Shown: positions 46,165 to 58,375, counted from the stretch's first letter. The stretch: DNA of 64,000 bases from Girardinichthys multiradiatus (GCF_021462225.1 NC_061805.1:52604996-52668995); one strand, 5' to 3'. A program made the numbers and translations. The notes: a model not told the origin generated them from the letters alone.

Positions 46165-47131
46165 ATTCAATTCAGTTTATTTCTATAGCTCCAATTCACA
46201 ACACATGTCGTCTCAAGGTTCTTCACAACAGTCAGGTTCATACATTCCAATTAATTGTAACCATTGAACAGTTCAGTCAGATTCAGTTATTTATTCAAAT
46301 TGAATAAAAAGTTTTTCTATCTAAAGAAACCCAGCAGATTGCATCCAGTCAGTGACTTGCAGCATTCACTCCTCCTGGATGAGCATGTAGAGACAGTGGA
46401 CAGTCACTGGCGTTGACTTTGCAGCAATCCCTCATACTGAGCATGCATGTAGCGACAGTGGAGAGGAAAAACTCCCTTTTAACAGGAAGAAACCTCCAGC
46501 AGAACCAGAACCAGGCTCAGTGTGAGCGGCCATCTGCCACGACCCACTGGAGGTTAGAGAGAACAGAGCAGAGACACAAAGAGAACAAAGAAGCACTGAT
46601 CCAGGAGTACTTTCTATGGGAAGGAAAAGTAAATGTTAATGGATGTAGCTCCTTTAGTCGTTTCATCTAGAAAGAAAGAACAGATAAACTCTGAGCCAGT
46701 TTTCAAGGTTAGAGTCTGAAAGAGAGCACATAGAGTTAGTTACAGTAGAAGCTCAGTCAGTAGCCATGTCTAGGAGAGAGAAAGGGTTAAACACTGAAAG
46801 ACAGGGCCATGTGGATCATCGGTAGAAGGTGAGCATTAAGTTGTTGCCAGCAGAAGCTCGGACGATGCCCCTCTCCAGAAAGGTGTCACAGGTAGACACA
46901 GAGTCAGGCCAGGTGTAGCTTCTAGGAAGAGAAAAGAGAGAACAAAGTTAAAAGCTGAAATAACAGCAAATGCAGAATTAGAGAGTAGTTTAAGAATGTA
47001 GCGAAGAGGGTGAAAGTGGTCATTATGTCCTCCAGCAGCCTAAGCCTATAGCAGCATAACTACAGAGATAGTTCAGGATAAACTAAGCCACTCTAACTAT
47101 AAGCTTTATCAAAAAGGAAAGTTTTAAGCCT
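46165..47131 (-). mobile_element. L2-like LINE 3' end, inverted copy
   Basis: On the minus strand this is the last codons and 3' untranslated region of the element at 47132-49345, ending in the same ATTGGAGCTATAGAAATAAA tail. The two copies look about 95% or more alike by eye and are joined head to head at 47131. Confidence 0.85.
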
Positions 47132-49345
47132 AGCCTTAAGAAACTGCTTAGTCAATCACTTAACCTGGATGGCATTAAATTGACCTCTGATAATAAAGTA
47201 AAAAACATTGGTGTTAACTTTGACTAGGACATGTCATTTAAATCCTATATTAAACAGGTTTCTATGATTTCCTTCTTTCACCTCCGGAACATTGCCAAAA
47301 TTAGAAATATCCTGTCCAGGAGTGACGCTGAAAAACTAGTCCATGCATTTGTTACTTCAAGGCTGGACTATTGTAATTCTTTACTATCAGGATGTCCACA
47401 AAATGCAGTTAAAAGCCTTCAGCTGATTCAAAATGCTGCAGCAAGAGTTCTGATGAAAATTAAAAAGAGAGATCATATTTCTCCTATTTTAGCTTCCCTT
47501 CATTGGCTCCCTGTTAAATCCAGAATAGAATTTAAAATTCTCCTCCTCACATATAAAGCCCTTAATGATTTAGCTCCATCATACATCAGAGATCTGATTG
47601 GTCCATATGTTCCTAACAGAGCACTTTGTTCTCAGACTGCAGGTTTACTGGTGGTTCCTAGAGTCTCTAGAAGTAGAATGGGAGGCAGATCCTTTAGTTA
47701 TCAGGCTCCTCTCCTGTGGAACCAGCTCCCAGTTTTAGTCCGTGAGGCAGACACCCTGTCTACTTTTAAGGCTAGGCTTAAAACTTTCCTTTTTGATAAA
47801 GCTCATAGTTAGAGTGGCTTAGGTTATCCTGAACTATCTCTGTAGTTATGCTGCTATAGGCTTAGGCTGCTGGAGGACATAATGACCACTTTCACCCTCT
47901 TCACTACATTCTCATACTACTCTCCAATTTTACATTATTTGCTGTTATTTCAGCTTTTAACTTTGTTCTCTCTTTTCTCTTCCTAGAAGCTACACCTGGC
48001 CTGACTCTGTGTCTACCTGTGACACCTTTCTGGAGAGGGGCATCGTCCGAGCTTCTGCTGGCAACAACTTAATGCTCACCTTCTACCGATGATCCACATG
48101 GCCCTGTCTTTTAGTGTTTAACCCTTTCTCTCTCCTAGACATGGCTACTGACTGAGCTTCTACTGTGACTAACTCTATGTTCTCTCTTTCAGACTCTAAC
48201 CTTGAAAACTGGCTCAGAGTTTATCTGTTCTTTCTTTCTAGATGAAACGACTAAAGGAGCTACATCCATTAACATTTACTTTTCCTTCCCATAGAAAGTA
48301 CTCCTGGATCAGTGCTTATTTGTTCTTTTTGTGTCTCTGCTCTGTTCTCTCAAACCTCCAGTCGGTCGTGGCAGATGGCCGCTCACACTGAGCCTGGTTC
48401 TGGTTCTGCTGGAGGTTTCTTCCTGTTAAAAGGGAGTTTTTCCTCTCCACTGTCGCTACATGCATGCTCAGTATGAGGGATTGCTGCAAAGTCAACACCA
48501 GTGACTGTCCACTGTCTCTACATGCTCATCCAGGAGGAGTGAATGCTGCAAGTCACTGACTGGATGCAATCTGCTGGGTTTCCTTAGATAGAAAAACTTT
48601 TTATCCAATTTGAATAAATAACTGAATCTGACTGAACTGTTCAATGTTCGTTCGTTCGTCGTCTTCCGCTTATCCGGGACCGGGTCATGGGGGCAGCAGA
48701 CTCAGCAGAGACGCCCAGACGTCCCTCTCTCCAGACACCTCCTCCAGCTCCTCCAGGGGGAGCCCAAGGCGTTCCCAGGCCAGCCGAGAGACATAGTCCC
48801 TCCAGCGTGTCCTGGGCCGTCCCCTGGGCCTCCTCCCGGTGGGACGTGCCTGGAACACCTCCCGAGGAAGGCGTCCAGCAGGCATCCGGTATAGATGCCC
48901 GAGCCACCTCAACTGGCTCCTCTCAATGTGGAGGAGCAGCAGCTCTACTCCGAGCTCCTCCCGGATGGCCGAGCTCCTCACCCTATCTCTAAGGGAGTGC
49001 CCGGCCACCCTACGGAGGAAGCTCATTTCAGCCGCTTGTATCCGTGATTTCTTTCTTTCGGTCATGACCCAAAGTTCATGTCCATAGGTGAGGGTAGGAA
49101 CGTAGACCGACCAGTAAATTGAGAGCTTTGCTTTTCGGCTCAGCTCTCTCTTCACCACAATGGACCGGCACAGCGCCCCCATTACTGTGGCAGCTGCACC
49201 GATCCGTCTGTCGATCTCCCGCTCCATTCTTCCCTCACTCAATGGTTACAATTAATTGGAATGTATGAACCTGACTGTTGTGAAGAACCTTGAGACGACA
49301 TGTGTTGTGAATTGGCGCTATAGAAATAAACTGAATTGAATTCTG
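47132..49345 (+). mobile_element. L2-like LINE, 5'-truncated, with 3' tail
   Basis: It contains the C-terminal reverse transcriptase region (47231-47812) with SRLDYCNSLLSGCPQNAVK, LQLIQNAAARVL, SPILASLHWLPVKSRIEFK and LKTFLFDKAHS, then a long 3' untranslated region and a tail GGCGCTATAGAAATAAACTG followed by AATTG units. An RTE fragment is inserted at 48647-49238. Confidence 0.85.
48647..49238 (-). mobile_element. RTE-like LINE 3' fragment nested in the L2-like LINE
   Basis: The minus-strand frame (48685-49242) encodes the end of reverse transcriptase: RELSRKAKLSIYWSVYVPTL, YGHELWVMTERKKSRIQAAE, MSFLRRVAGHSLRDR, and a basic TGRRPRGRPRTRW. The tail is a short (ACGA)n tandem, as in RTE elements. 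TCAATG is duplicated at 48641-48646 and 49239-49244, and the inverted copy at 46250 shows the empty site. Confidence 0.9.
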
Positions 49346-49733
49346 ACTGACTGACTTAAATTGAGTTACGCAGACCAAACACCAACAAGCCATCAGAGAC
49401 CCTGAGAAGGACTGAGATCTGCCTGAGATGGTACCTCCATTTAGAGCATCTAAAGCTGCTCGACAACAACCTTCAGTTTAGCAACAGAAACAAGTTGTGA
49501 ACATGGTACAGAACTATAATAAAGATCTTCCTCAAAGCTTTTAAAACTCAAATTACAAAAGCTTAAAACATACTTAAAACATGAAATATAGCAGAAGATA
49601 CTTATTTGTGCAGCCATGTCACCAGGTGTCTGGTTACCATGGTTATCTCACATCCTGATCTGTTGTCACTCAAACAATCCGAAACAAATTTCAAGACTGA
49701 CTCACCGATTAGCGTCTGATCATGTGACCTCAC

Positions 49734-49985
49734 CTGGTTGGAGATGAGGTCCTCACAGACGGACAGGGCCATCTGGATGGCGTTAGGCTTGTGCGTGACA
49801 GAGATGGCATTCATCTTGAACTTGTCCTTGCCGTACAGAGCGTTGGCCTGACTCACCGCCTCCTTGAACACCTGCTCGTAGCGTTTCTGACTCAGGACAG
49901 CGCCCACATTGACCAGCCGAGGTTCGCAGCCGCACAGCGCCACCGAGCAGCAGTGCAGAACGGCAAGCAGCAGCACGCTGCGCAT
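49734..49985 (-). CDS. grin1: grin1 coding exon 1: signal peptide and start of amino-terminal domain
   Basis: Encodes residues 1-84. The first about 19 residues ([19 protein letters not shown]) are a hydrophobic signal peptide. The mature chain starts with [14 protein letters not shown], the first strand of the periplasmic-binding-protein-like amino-terminal domain, and ends with [14 protein letters not shown]77 corresponds to the conserved cysteine that pairs with one in coding exon 7 (C305). The donor GTGAGG follows at 49728-49733, phase 0. The ATG at 49985 is chosen because it directly precedes the signal peptide. An upstream in-frame ATG at 50033 would put a polar serine-rich stretch before it and would lie across an acceptor-like site at 49991-49992. 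Confidence 0.96.
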
Positions 49986-49992
49986 CTCCACT
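49986..49992 (-). promoter_or_regulatory. Acceptor-like site just upstream of the grin1 ATG
   Basis: On the minus strand a C/T-rich run leads into CATCCTTAG, and then TGGAG precedes the ATG. This looks like a genuine 3' splice site at 49991-49992 and would make exon 1 the first coding but second transcribed exon. This is an inference; the run could also be plain 5' leader. Confidence 0.5.
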
Positions 49993-50511
49993 AAGGATGA
50001 GGAGGCGGAAGATGAGTCATTAAAGGGAAACAACTGTCATAAACAGTCAAACAGGAACGAGGGGGTTCAGAGCCTCACATTAATAGAGCAGACTATGTGG
50101 GCAGGATGAGGCTTTGTGTTTATATAGCATTATTTCACATTTAAAAGGTGGAGCTTTATGTATGGGTGGAGTCAATGTGGGCAGGACTTTATCTGTAGGT
50201 CTTTTACTTTATGGGTCAGCCTTTACTGTTCCAGGATGGGGCTTGTTTTGTTTGAGGCGGGGTTTTATGTTTAGGGGCGGGGCTTTATCTCTACAGGGCA
50301 GTACTGAGCTTTATTTTTAGGGGTTTGTGTTTCTAGGTTCAGACTTTAGGATTGTGAGACTTGGTGTCTGAGTGGTGATTTATGTTGAAACAGGGAAGAA
50401 AAATGAAAATAAGAATGTTTGGTAATATTAGAGAGGGGTTTCTGTGGAGTAGTGGTGAATTATTGACTCTGTTCTTGAGGACCTACAACCATGGAAGCAT
50501 CTTCTGAGATA

Positions 50512-52333
50512 TGTTGGGACCCACAGCCATGGATTTCAACATTAAACTACGGTACGGACTTTTCTGGAACTTTCAAAATAAATTGCATTAACCTTCTTCC
50601 GGCACAACTTAGAAATCGGGGGTAACAGCGGACTTCCCATGATGCCACTACCCGCATAAAACCCCCACCTCTCCAACAAGCCGACCTCTTCCATACCGGT
50701 TTTCATCGGGATAGGAGGGGGACAAAGCTCGCTGAAGTCTCTTTGCTGGCAAACAGACATAAACTCTTCAACTGGATCCAAGGATGTCATACGATCATCG
50801 ATCATATGCAAAGATAAGTACGAATGAAATACTGTCTGTGTATCTGGTATTTTCATTCATGAACGGGGAAATTAAGGTGTAAGAATTGCTTACTTTCTCT
50901 CTGAGGCCTGTGAAGCAAACTGTCCCAGAGAAGTTCCCTACAGAGAAGCGGTCTCTACGAAGCCGAGCGGAGCGTCTCCCAGTCTGGAAGGAAGACAACA
51001 GAGACCTCATCACCATGGTAATGATAACGTGCAGCGTGGTTAGCGGACAGAACGGGCCATCTTTCATCCACAGCTGGAGGTTAGCTGGAAGCTAACCCTT
51101 TGTTCACAGAGCTCTCTTCAAACTTCATCGTCGCTTGGACAACGTTCCTCACCACAGTTCATGAGGTTAAGTGTTTGGGCAGAACAATAATAGAAAGATT
51201 TACATTGAAATGATCTAAACGTTTTTCATTTTATGAAGTTTGGTTTTGTTTGTGTTGAACTCAGCTATCTTGGTGCTAGCAGAATATCTGTAGCACACGT
51301 GTTCAGGTTGTGTTCTTTGTATGTTTTTAAGTTAAGACCGACTTTATTTAAAGGGTGATTTTAAACAGATGTTTGATCATAACGCGCCGTCTGCACTTAT
51401 GCATTTTAACCCTTATATTAACCAATGTATTTTAAAGGTATGTGTTTGTTTCTGGTGCTAAGCTATTAGCTTCTTTTGTTAGCTCAACTGCTAACCGGTA
51501 AGAACACGTGCTGCTACTAAAGAGTATTTAACAGAAAGGTTGTTAGTTTTCAAGCTAGTGAATAATAGTCCCTGAACATCATTTCACTAAATCTGACAAC
51601 TAAGTAAACACCATTAAGCCCCATTTCTCCAGAAAGATTTGGCTCTTTCCAAAATATTCCCTTAATAATATTTCTTCAAATATTATTTTAATAAATAAAG
51701 GCAGCTAATGAGACACCGTTGAGAATTAGTCATCCAGAAAGTTGGTTTTATTCAGCAGATCATTATTTAAAACATTATTTTATTAAAATAATATTTTATC
51801 TGATCTTGCATTGTGAATGGTTGTCTAAACGTTTGCTGATTATTTCCTAAGTTAGTTCCAAGACTAACTTAACTTCACTTCCAGATTCTTCAAGATAATC
51901 CTTGGTTCTCAAACATAAACATTGCATGGTAATGTTGCATCACTCTTTTTGGTCATAATTATCAATCATCTTTAATCAACTTGTTTATATTGTACATAGT
52001 CCATTAGTCTTCATTATTCTTTAATTCTGCTTGGTAGTTTAGTTGGATTGTTTTAGCAAAGTAAAGAGTTTGTTGATTGAAATATGTTTGACTTTGAGTT
52101 GACTTATTTTTGTTAATAAATTCTTATATTTTAAGAAATTGTGTGAATTTATTCCATATATGTGCAGAGTTTATGCTGTTCAATAATGTCAGAGCTCATC
52201 TCACACCTTTCTATTTTGTCCTAATACCATCACCTTACTGGGCTGGTATTCACAGGACAATCCTTAACAGACCCAAATATTATTTGATAAAATATTAATA
52301 TTAAATAATATTCTCAGATTAATAATCACAACA
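50512..52333 (+). mobile_element. Solo LTR, family A, 1822 bp
   Basis: It begins TGTTGGGACCC and ends TCACAACA, with short inverted ends (TGTTG and CAACA). GATA stands on both sides (50508-50511 and 52334-52337), a 4-bp target duplication. There is no internal region, so it is most likely the product of LTR-LTR recombination. A second, interrupted copy lies at 1949-3010 in the opposite orientation. Confidence 0.78.
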
Positions 52334-52369
52334 GATATGTAAAACACGTTGAAATGTTTTAAAGCTAAG

Positions 52370-53060
52370 GTTGGCACCAGAAGAGCCTTCATCTCAGCCC
52401 CTGCTGGGACCTCTATTGCTTGATTCGCTGTCCAGATGTGTTCAATAAACCTGAACCAGTACCTCTGACCAGGCTAAATGATGCAGTTGGCCACATTGAG
52501 CCATCGGGTTCTCCCCATCATCCTGTCCTGCCTCACCTTTCCCCAGCATGGGGCAGGTGATCCTCTCCACTGTTAGCAGCCTGTTGTCTGGTATTGTCCC
52601 TGTAGGTTTCCAGCATGCTGAGGTGCAGCCTCTGCTTAAGAAATGGGGCCTGGACCAAACTTGGCAGATTTTAGGCCCATCTACAAGCTGCCTTTTATTT
52701 CTAAAATCTCAGAGAAAGTGGTCCTTTCTCAGGGTCAGATCTTTTTAGATAACCATAACATCTTGGAGGTTTTCAGTCTGGTTTTGAAACTCATCACAGC
52801 ACAGAATCTGCTGCAGTAAGAATTTAATGACATCCTCATAGCAAATGATTCTGGTGAACATGTTCTTGTTCTGAATCCTCCTCTGCTCCTCTATCTCATG
52901 GGGTTCCACAGGACACAGTATTAAGTCCCCTGCTCTTTTTTCTTTATCTGCTTCCTCTGGGTTCAATACTCAGGAATCATGGGATCTTCTTTCATTGATA
53001 TGCTGACGACAGTCAGATACATATGCTACTAAATAAAGAAGCCCACTGTTGTGTTTTGAA
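52370..53060 (+). mobile_element. Old L2-like LINE, left piece
   Basis: Decayed reverse transcriptase text on the plus strand: a stretch like HAEVQPLLKKWGLDQT (52548-52748), then NHNILEVF, HIIAANDSGEHVLVLN-like segments and a YADDSQIHMLLN block near 53000, the catalytic box of reverse transcriptase. Interrupted at about 53065 by the next element. Confidence 0.7.
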
Positions 53061-53066
53061 CACATC

Positions 53067-56000
53067 AGAATCAGAATCAGAATCAGAAAAGCTTTATTGC
53101 CAAGTACGTTTTTGGACATACAAGGAATTTGTTTTGGCGTAGTCGGTGCAATACAGTACAAATTAAACAGTGCAAACATATCTACAATATAATATAAATA
53201 TAAGTGCACAGTTTTAAGTGAGTGAGAGTAAATATAGAGCAGTATAAGATGCAAGAGCAATACAACAGTGCAGGTGATCATTGTGCAAGTAAAGCAGTGC
53301 AAGTAAGCAGGAGTCCAAGCTGAGCGTTAATGTAACGCATAGAGTTACAGGTTACAGGTGTCCTGTCAGCAAAAAAAGGGGGGGTGTGGGGGAAAGGGGG
53401 AATGTCAGGGTGGTTTCCGGGCTTTGTTAACCAGGCTGGTGGCAGATGGGAAAAAACTGTTCTTGTGGCGTGAGGTTTTGGTCCGGATGGACCGCAGCCT
53501 CCTGCCAGAGGGGAGAGTCTCAAAGAGTCTGTGACCGGGGTGGGAGGGATCAGCCAGAATCTTCCCTGCCCGCTTCAGGGTCCTGGAGGTGTACAGTTCC
53601 TGGAGCGACAGTAGACTGCAGCCAATCACCTTCTCAGCAGACCGAATGACACGCTGCAGCCTGCCCTTATCCTTGGCTGTAGCAGCGGCGTACCAGATGG
53701 TGATGGAGGAGGTGAGGATGGACTCAATGATGGCTGTGTAGAAGTGCACCATCATAGTCTTTGGCAGGTTGAATTTCTTCAGCTGCCGCAGGAAGAACAT
53801 CCTCTGCTGGCTTTCTTGATGAGGGAGCTGATGTTTGGCTCCCACTTGAGATCCTGGGAGATGATGGTTCCCAGGAAGCGGAAAGATTCCACAGTGTCAA
53901 TTGTGGAGTCACAGAGGGTGATGGGGGCAGGTGGGGCTGGGTTCTGCCTGAAGTTCACAACCATCTCCACTGTCTTTAGAGCGTTGAGCTCAAGGCTGTT
54001 CTGGCTGCACCAGTCCAACAGATGGTCCACTTCCCATCTGTACGCGGACTCGTCACCATCAGAGATGAGTCCGATCAGGGTGGTGTCGTCCGCAAACTTC
54101 AGAAGCTTGACAGACTGGTGACTGGAGGTGCAGCTGTTGGTGTACAGGGAGAAGAGCAGAGGAGAGAGAACACAGCCTTGGGGGGAACCGGTGCTGATGG
54201 TCAGGGAGTCAGAGACGTGCTTCCCCAGCCTCACGCGCTGCTTCCTGTCAGACAGGAAGTCAGTGATCCACCTGCAGGTGGAGTCGGGCACGCTCAGCTG
54301 GGAGAGCTTCTCCTGGAGCAGAGCTGGGACGATGGTGTTGAAGGCAGAGCTGAAATCCACAAACAGGATCCTGGCGTAGGTTCCTGTGGAGTCCAGGTGC
54401 CGGAGGATGAAGTGAAGGGCTAGGTTGACTGCATCATCTACAGACCTGTTGGCTCTGTAGGCAAACTGCAGGGGGTCCAGGAGGGGGTCGGTGATGTCTT
54501 TTAGGTGTGAGAGCACAAGGCGCTCAAAGGACTTCATCACCACAGAGGTCAGGGCGACGGGTCTGAAGTCATTAAGCCCTGTGGTCCTTGGCTTCTTGGG
54601 AACAGGGACGATGGTGGAGGACTTGAAGCAGGCTGGCACATGACATGTCTCCAGTGAGGTGTTAAAAATGTCTGTGAAGACTGGAGACAGCTGATCAGCG
54701 CAGTGCTTCAGGCTGGCTGGTGAGACAGAATCCGGACCAGCAGCTTTCCGGGGGTTCTGTCTCCTGAAGAGTTTGTTGACGTCCCTCTCCTGGATGGAAA
54801 GAGCCGTCCTCGGCATGGGTAGGGGGCTGGTGGGGGTTGGAGGTGCCAAGGCCCCTCTTGAGGTTGGGGAGGTGGGGGTGGTGGATTGTGGCTGCAGCTG
54901 TTGGGGGGCGTCGTGGGAGATGGTTGCAGGACTGTCCCTTTGTCTTTCAAAGCGGCAGTAGAACTCGTTCAGGTCGTTGGCGAGGCGTCGGTCGTTGATG
55001 GAGTGGGGGGCTTTCGGCTTGTAGTTGGTGATTTGCTTGAGCCCTTTCCAGACAGACGCAGAGTCGTTGGCTGAGAACTGGATTTGGAGCTTCTCAGAGT
55101 ACAGTCGTTTGGCCTCTTTCACTGCCTTGCCAAACTTGTACTTTGCCTCTCTGTATATGTCTTTGTCCCCACTCCTGAAGGCCTCTTCCTTATCCAGTCT
55201 TAACCTTCTGAGTTTAGCTGTGAACCAGGGTTTGTCGTTGTTGTAACTCACCCTGGTGCATGATGGTACACAGCTGTCCTCACAGAAGCTGATGTAGGAA
55301 GTCACAGCCTCTGTGTACTCGTCCAGACTGTTGGTAGAAGTCCTGAACACATCCCAGTCTGTACAGCCTAAACACGCCTGGAGATTCTCCACAGCCTCAC
55401 TGCTCCACTTCCTTGTCGTCCTCACAACAGGTTTGCAGAGCTTTAGTTTCTGCCTGTATGCAGGAATCAGGTGGACCATGATGTGGTCGGATTGGCCCAG
55501 TGCAGCACGTGGGATGGCGTGATAAGCGTCTCTGATGGTGGTGTAACAGTGATCCAGAATGTTGTCCTCTCTGGTCGGACATTTTATAAACTGTCTGTAT
55601 TTGGGAAGTTCGTGGGTCAGATTACCTTTGTTAAAGTCACCAGCGACGATTACTAAGGAGTCCGGGTTGGTCCGCTCCACACTCAGTATCTGGTCGGCGA
55701 GCATGCGCTGTGCGACCTGCACGTTAGCTTGTGGCGGGATGTAAACACCGACCAGGATGAACGAAGCGAACTCACGGGGGGAATAGAAAGGTTTACAGTT
55801 TATGATGAAGGCTTCCAGGTCTGGAGAACAGTGCTGCTGAATCACTGTCACGTCGTTGCACCAACCACTGTTGAGGTAAAAACAGATTCCTCCACCTTTC
55901 GCTTTGCCGGAGAGTTCCGTGTCTCTGTCCGCTCTGTAGAGCTGGAATCCTGCCAGCTGCAGCGCAGAGTCCGGTATTAATCCACACAGCCACGTCTCCG

Positions 56001-56110
56001 TGAAGCACAAAACTGCCGATGAATAAAAGTCCCTGTTTTTCCCCAACAGCAGTTGTAGTTCCTCCATTTTGTTGGGAAGTGAGCGCATCAAAGCCTGCAT
56101 GGCCTTAAAC
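53067..56110 (-). mobile_element. Nearly intact CR1/L2-like LINE
   Basis: The minus-strand element has a 3' end with AATAAAGCTTTTCTGATTC and TTCTGA repeats at 53067-53095. Upstream lies one long coding region. It appears truncated at the very start of the endonuclease domain near 56100. It is nested in an older L2-like LINE of opposite orientation. Confidence 0.88.
53405..56100 (-). pseudogene. LINE endonuclease-reverse transcriptase, one frameshift
   Basis: From 56100 the frame runs 773 residues. The AP-type endonuclease occupies about residues 1-210 ([40 protein letters not shown]). The reverse transcriptase occupies about 430-700 ([60 protein letters not shown] with the catalytic FADD). 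At about 53808 one base is missing (GCCAGCAG where an extra C would restore phase), and the remaining about 145 residues follow in the next frame to 53405. Otherwise no stops, so this is the youngest LINE here. Its normal role is target-primed reverse transcription. Confidence 0.88.
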
Positions 56111-56239
56111 TTCCTAAATTGTAAAACCAGAAGTGATTGTGTTTGGTCCTAGTGGCTTTTGTGAACCTCCCCCTGTTGATTTGGGCTCCTTGGCATCATA
56201 TTTAAAGCAGACAGTGTCTAGTTCGGGTTTTAAAATAGT

Positions 56240-56830
56240 GATTTTAAATTAGATCGCCAGGTTGGAGCAGTGGTCAAGTCCAATTTCTATCATCTATCAA
56301 AGGTGAACCAATTATTTCAAAACAAAACAGTAATTCATCCCAGCTTGGTTACTGTGATGCTCTCTACCTTGGACTCAGCCAGTCTTACCTGAAACGTCTC
56401 CAGTTGGTCCAGAATGCAGCTTCTAAGCTTCTAACTGGAGTTGGTAAGAGGGAGCAGATCACCCCCGTCCTGGTTTCCCTCCACTGGATGCATCTTAAGA
56501 GTTCATTTTAAGATCCTCTTATTTGTTCTTAAAAGTCTATATGGTCTTCAATCAGGTCAGCTGACCAGCTGCTCCTGGCAGTGCCAAGGTATAACAAGAA
56601 GCTCAGAAGGGACAGAGCCTTCATTGTTCCTGATCCCAGTTTATGGAATGATCTCTCTTTTCATATCAGACGTTCCCCTTCACTGACCACTCTTAAAACT
56701 ATTCTTGGCTTTTGGCAAAACCTGAGACCATCTGTTGTTATTTCAGTTTTTATTATTTTATTGATTTCTGTTTTAGAAGTTGCTTGATTTTACCTGTGCA
56801 GCTCAATTTATTTAAGCTGTGGTTGTTTTA
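56240..56830 (+). mobile_element. Old L2-like LINE, right piece
   Basis: It continues the reverse transcriptase after the nested LINE: SLVTVMLSTLDS-like text, the LVQNAASKLLTGVGKREQI region and a C-terminal stretch with RRDRAFIVPDPSLWNDLS (56581-56787). Confidence 0.7.
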
Positions 56831-57690
56831 CACTGCTTTATATATAAACAAAGTAGTAGTAGTAGGCAGTAGTAGTGGTAGTTTCTTACTTTGTCACTCT
56901 TTTTTCCACTGACTAATCTCTGTGGATTTTTGCACACTTAGTGTGAATGTTTCCTGCTGCTGGTCATGTGATTCTACTGGGAGCTGCTCCACCTCTCTAA
57001 GATGGAGAGAAGGCGGAGCTTGGTGCCGGTGCTGGAGAACCCATCACTATGCTCAATGGTGTCCAAATATTTTTCCAATGAATGAGTAAACCCAGCTGCT
57101 GGTAGTGACGTGGTGTTGCTGTTGTTGGTGGTCCAGCAGCAGGATGACCAGGAGGATGAGGAGGTGGAGCTGCTGACGAATGAAGATGTCAGCAAGAATG
57201 TGCATCCTCTCTCTGGAGAATTATACATCACAAGTCTTTTAAATGTGTATCACTTTCTTATTTTCACATTTTAGCCAGCTCTATGCATTAGTCTTACTTT
57301 TTATTAGGAACCTTTTACACAACCCAACAGGCTGGACGTTCATCCTTCCTCCTACCAACCAAGACTCACCGGATGTGATGTGATAACCTGTCACTTTGCA
57401 GCTGGAGCACCTGAATTCCCCCACTGTGGGGCGATAAAGGACATTTTGATTCTATTCTATTCTATTTTATTGCTTTCGTGGCTCCTGCAAAGCTCAATGC
57501 TCGTACTTTTAAATTTTTTAAAGGTTCAACCTAAGTATGATTTAAATGTTGCATTTCTGAAACTGTTGAGGTGAACTAAAGCTCCTGGTATCAACCAGGC
57601 CGCGGGCTCTTCAACATTCAACACAGACTCTCGCTGTCAAATAAGAAGTTAGTTTATCTCATTTTAGAGCAAATAGATAAAAACCTGCCT
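56831..57690. other. No gene; short GTA-rich run
   Basis: A few GTA units near 56850-56880, and nothing else supported apart from the LINE tail listed at 57395. Confidence 0.4.
57395..57475 (+). repeat. LINE 3'-tail-like fragment
   Basis: CCCCCACTGTGGGGCGATAAAG followed by ATTCT units, a 3' end seen in fish LINEs. No upstream body recognised. Confidence 0.45.
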
Positions 57691-58010
57691 TGCAGCAAGA
57701 AGGTCCTGGGTTCAATTCCCGACCGCAGGTCTTTCTGCATGGAGTTTGCATGTTCTCCCCGTGCATGCGTGGGTTCTCACCGGGTACTCCGGCTTCCTCC
57801 CACAGTCCAAAGACATGCATGTTAGGTTAATTGGTCACTCTAGATTGACCTTAGGTGTATGAATGAGTGTGTGCTTGGTTGTTTGTGTGTTGCCCTGCGA
57901 TGGACTGGCGACTTGTCCAGGGTGACCCCGCCTCTTGCCCATAGACTACTGGAGATAGGCACCAGCTCCCCCGCGACCCACTATGGAAGAAGCGGTAGAA
58001 AATGACTGAC
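57690..58010 (+). repeat. SINE-like repeat, copy lacking its head
   Basis: Begins at GCCTTGCAGCAAGAAGGTCC and matches 31335-31620 closely. The A-box part is absent, consistent with 5' truncation. Confidence 0.8.
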
Positions 58011-58375
58011 TAGATAAAAACTCAAATATAATTAAGAAGTCAGCATCTCTCTGTCTCCAACCATCCTGTTGAGTGTCTTCATTTCTGAACCAGAGTTAAA
58101 TGAATAAATAAACTGTCTCTGTGGCTTTATTCATTATCTCTGGTGTTTAGGGTCATGGATTGAAGCACTGTGTGGAGCTGCTGTTCATCAGCTTTTAATG
58201 CAAGAAGGAATGTGGTTCTTCCAAGCTGCTAATAAGAGACTCAGAACCAGAACTGATTGGAAACTTGAACAGCTTTTGTGGAAAAACCCTTTAAATTCTT
58301 TCTTTTATAGGAAAATCAAATTATGAGCCAAAAGCTGTTGTTTGCTGGTTAAATGGTAAATGGACTGAACTTATA

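Larger units (their letters stand above)
12736..49990 (-). other. grin1: grin1 gene, 5' half (NMDA receptor GluN1), spliced
   Basis: Eleven exons on the minus strand, each bounded by AG acceptors and GT donors and with compatible phases, spell the start of the obligatory glycine-binding subunit of NMDA receptors, a ligand-gated cation channel of excitatory synapses. Coding length is 1521 nt including the 63-nt N1 cassette. Residue numbers in the exon entries leave N1 out. Diagnostic family features are the [10 protein letters not shown] start of the amino-terminal domain, the SDDHEGRAA block, [18 protein letters not shown], and VPQCCYGFC of ligand-binding segment S1. The exons for the rest of S1, M1-M4, S2 and the C-tail were not found between 1 and 12.7 kb, so the gene should continue off the left edge. 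Teleosts usually carry grin1a and grin1b; I cannot say which this is. Introns are packed with TEs. Confidence 0.96.

Noticed and set aside
54022..56008. Several plus- and minus-strand frames of 60-130 residues
   Set aside because: Shadows of the LINE endonuclease-reverse transcriptase coding strand.
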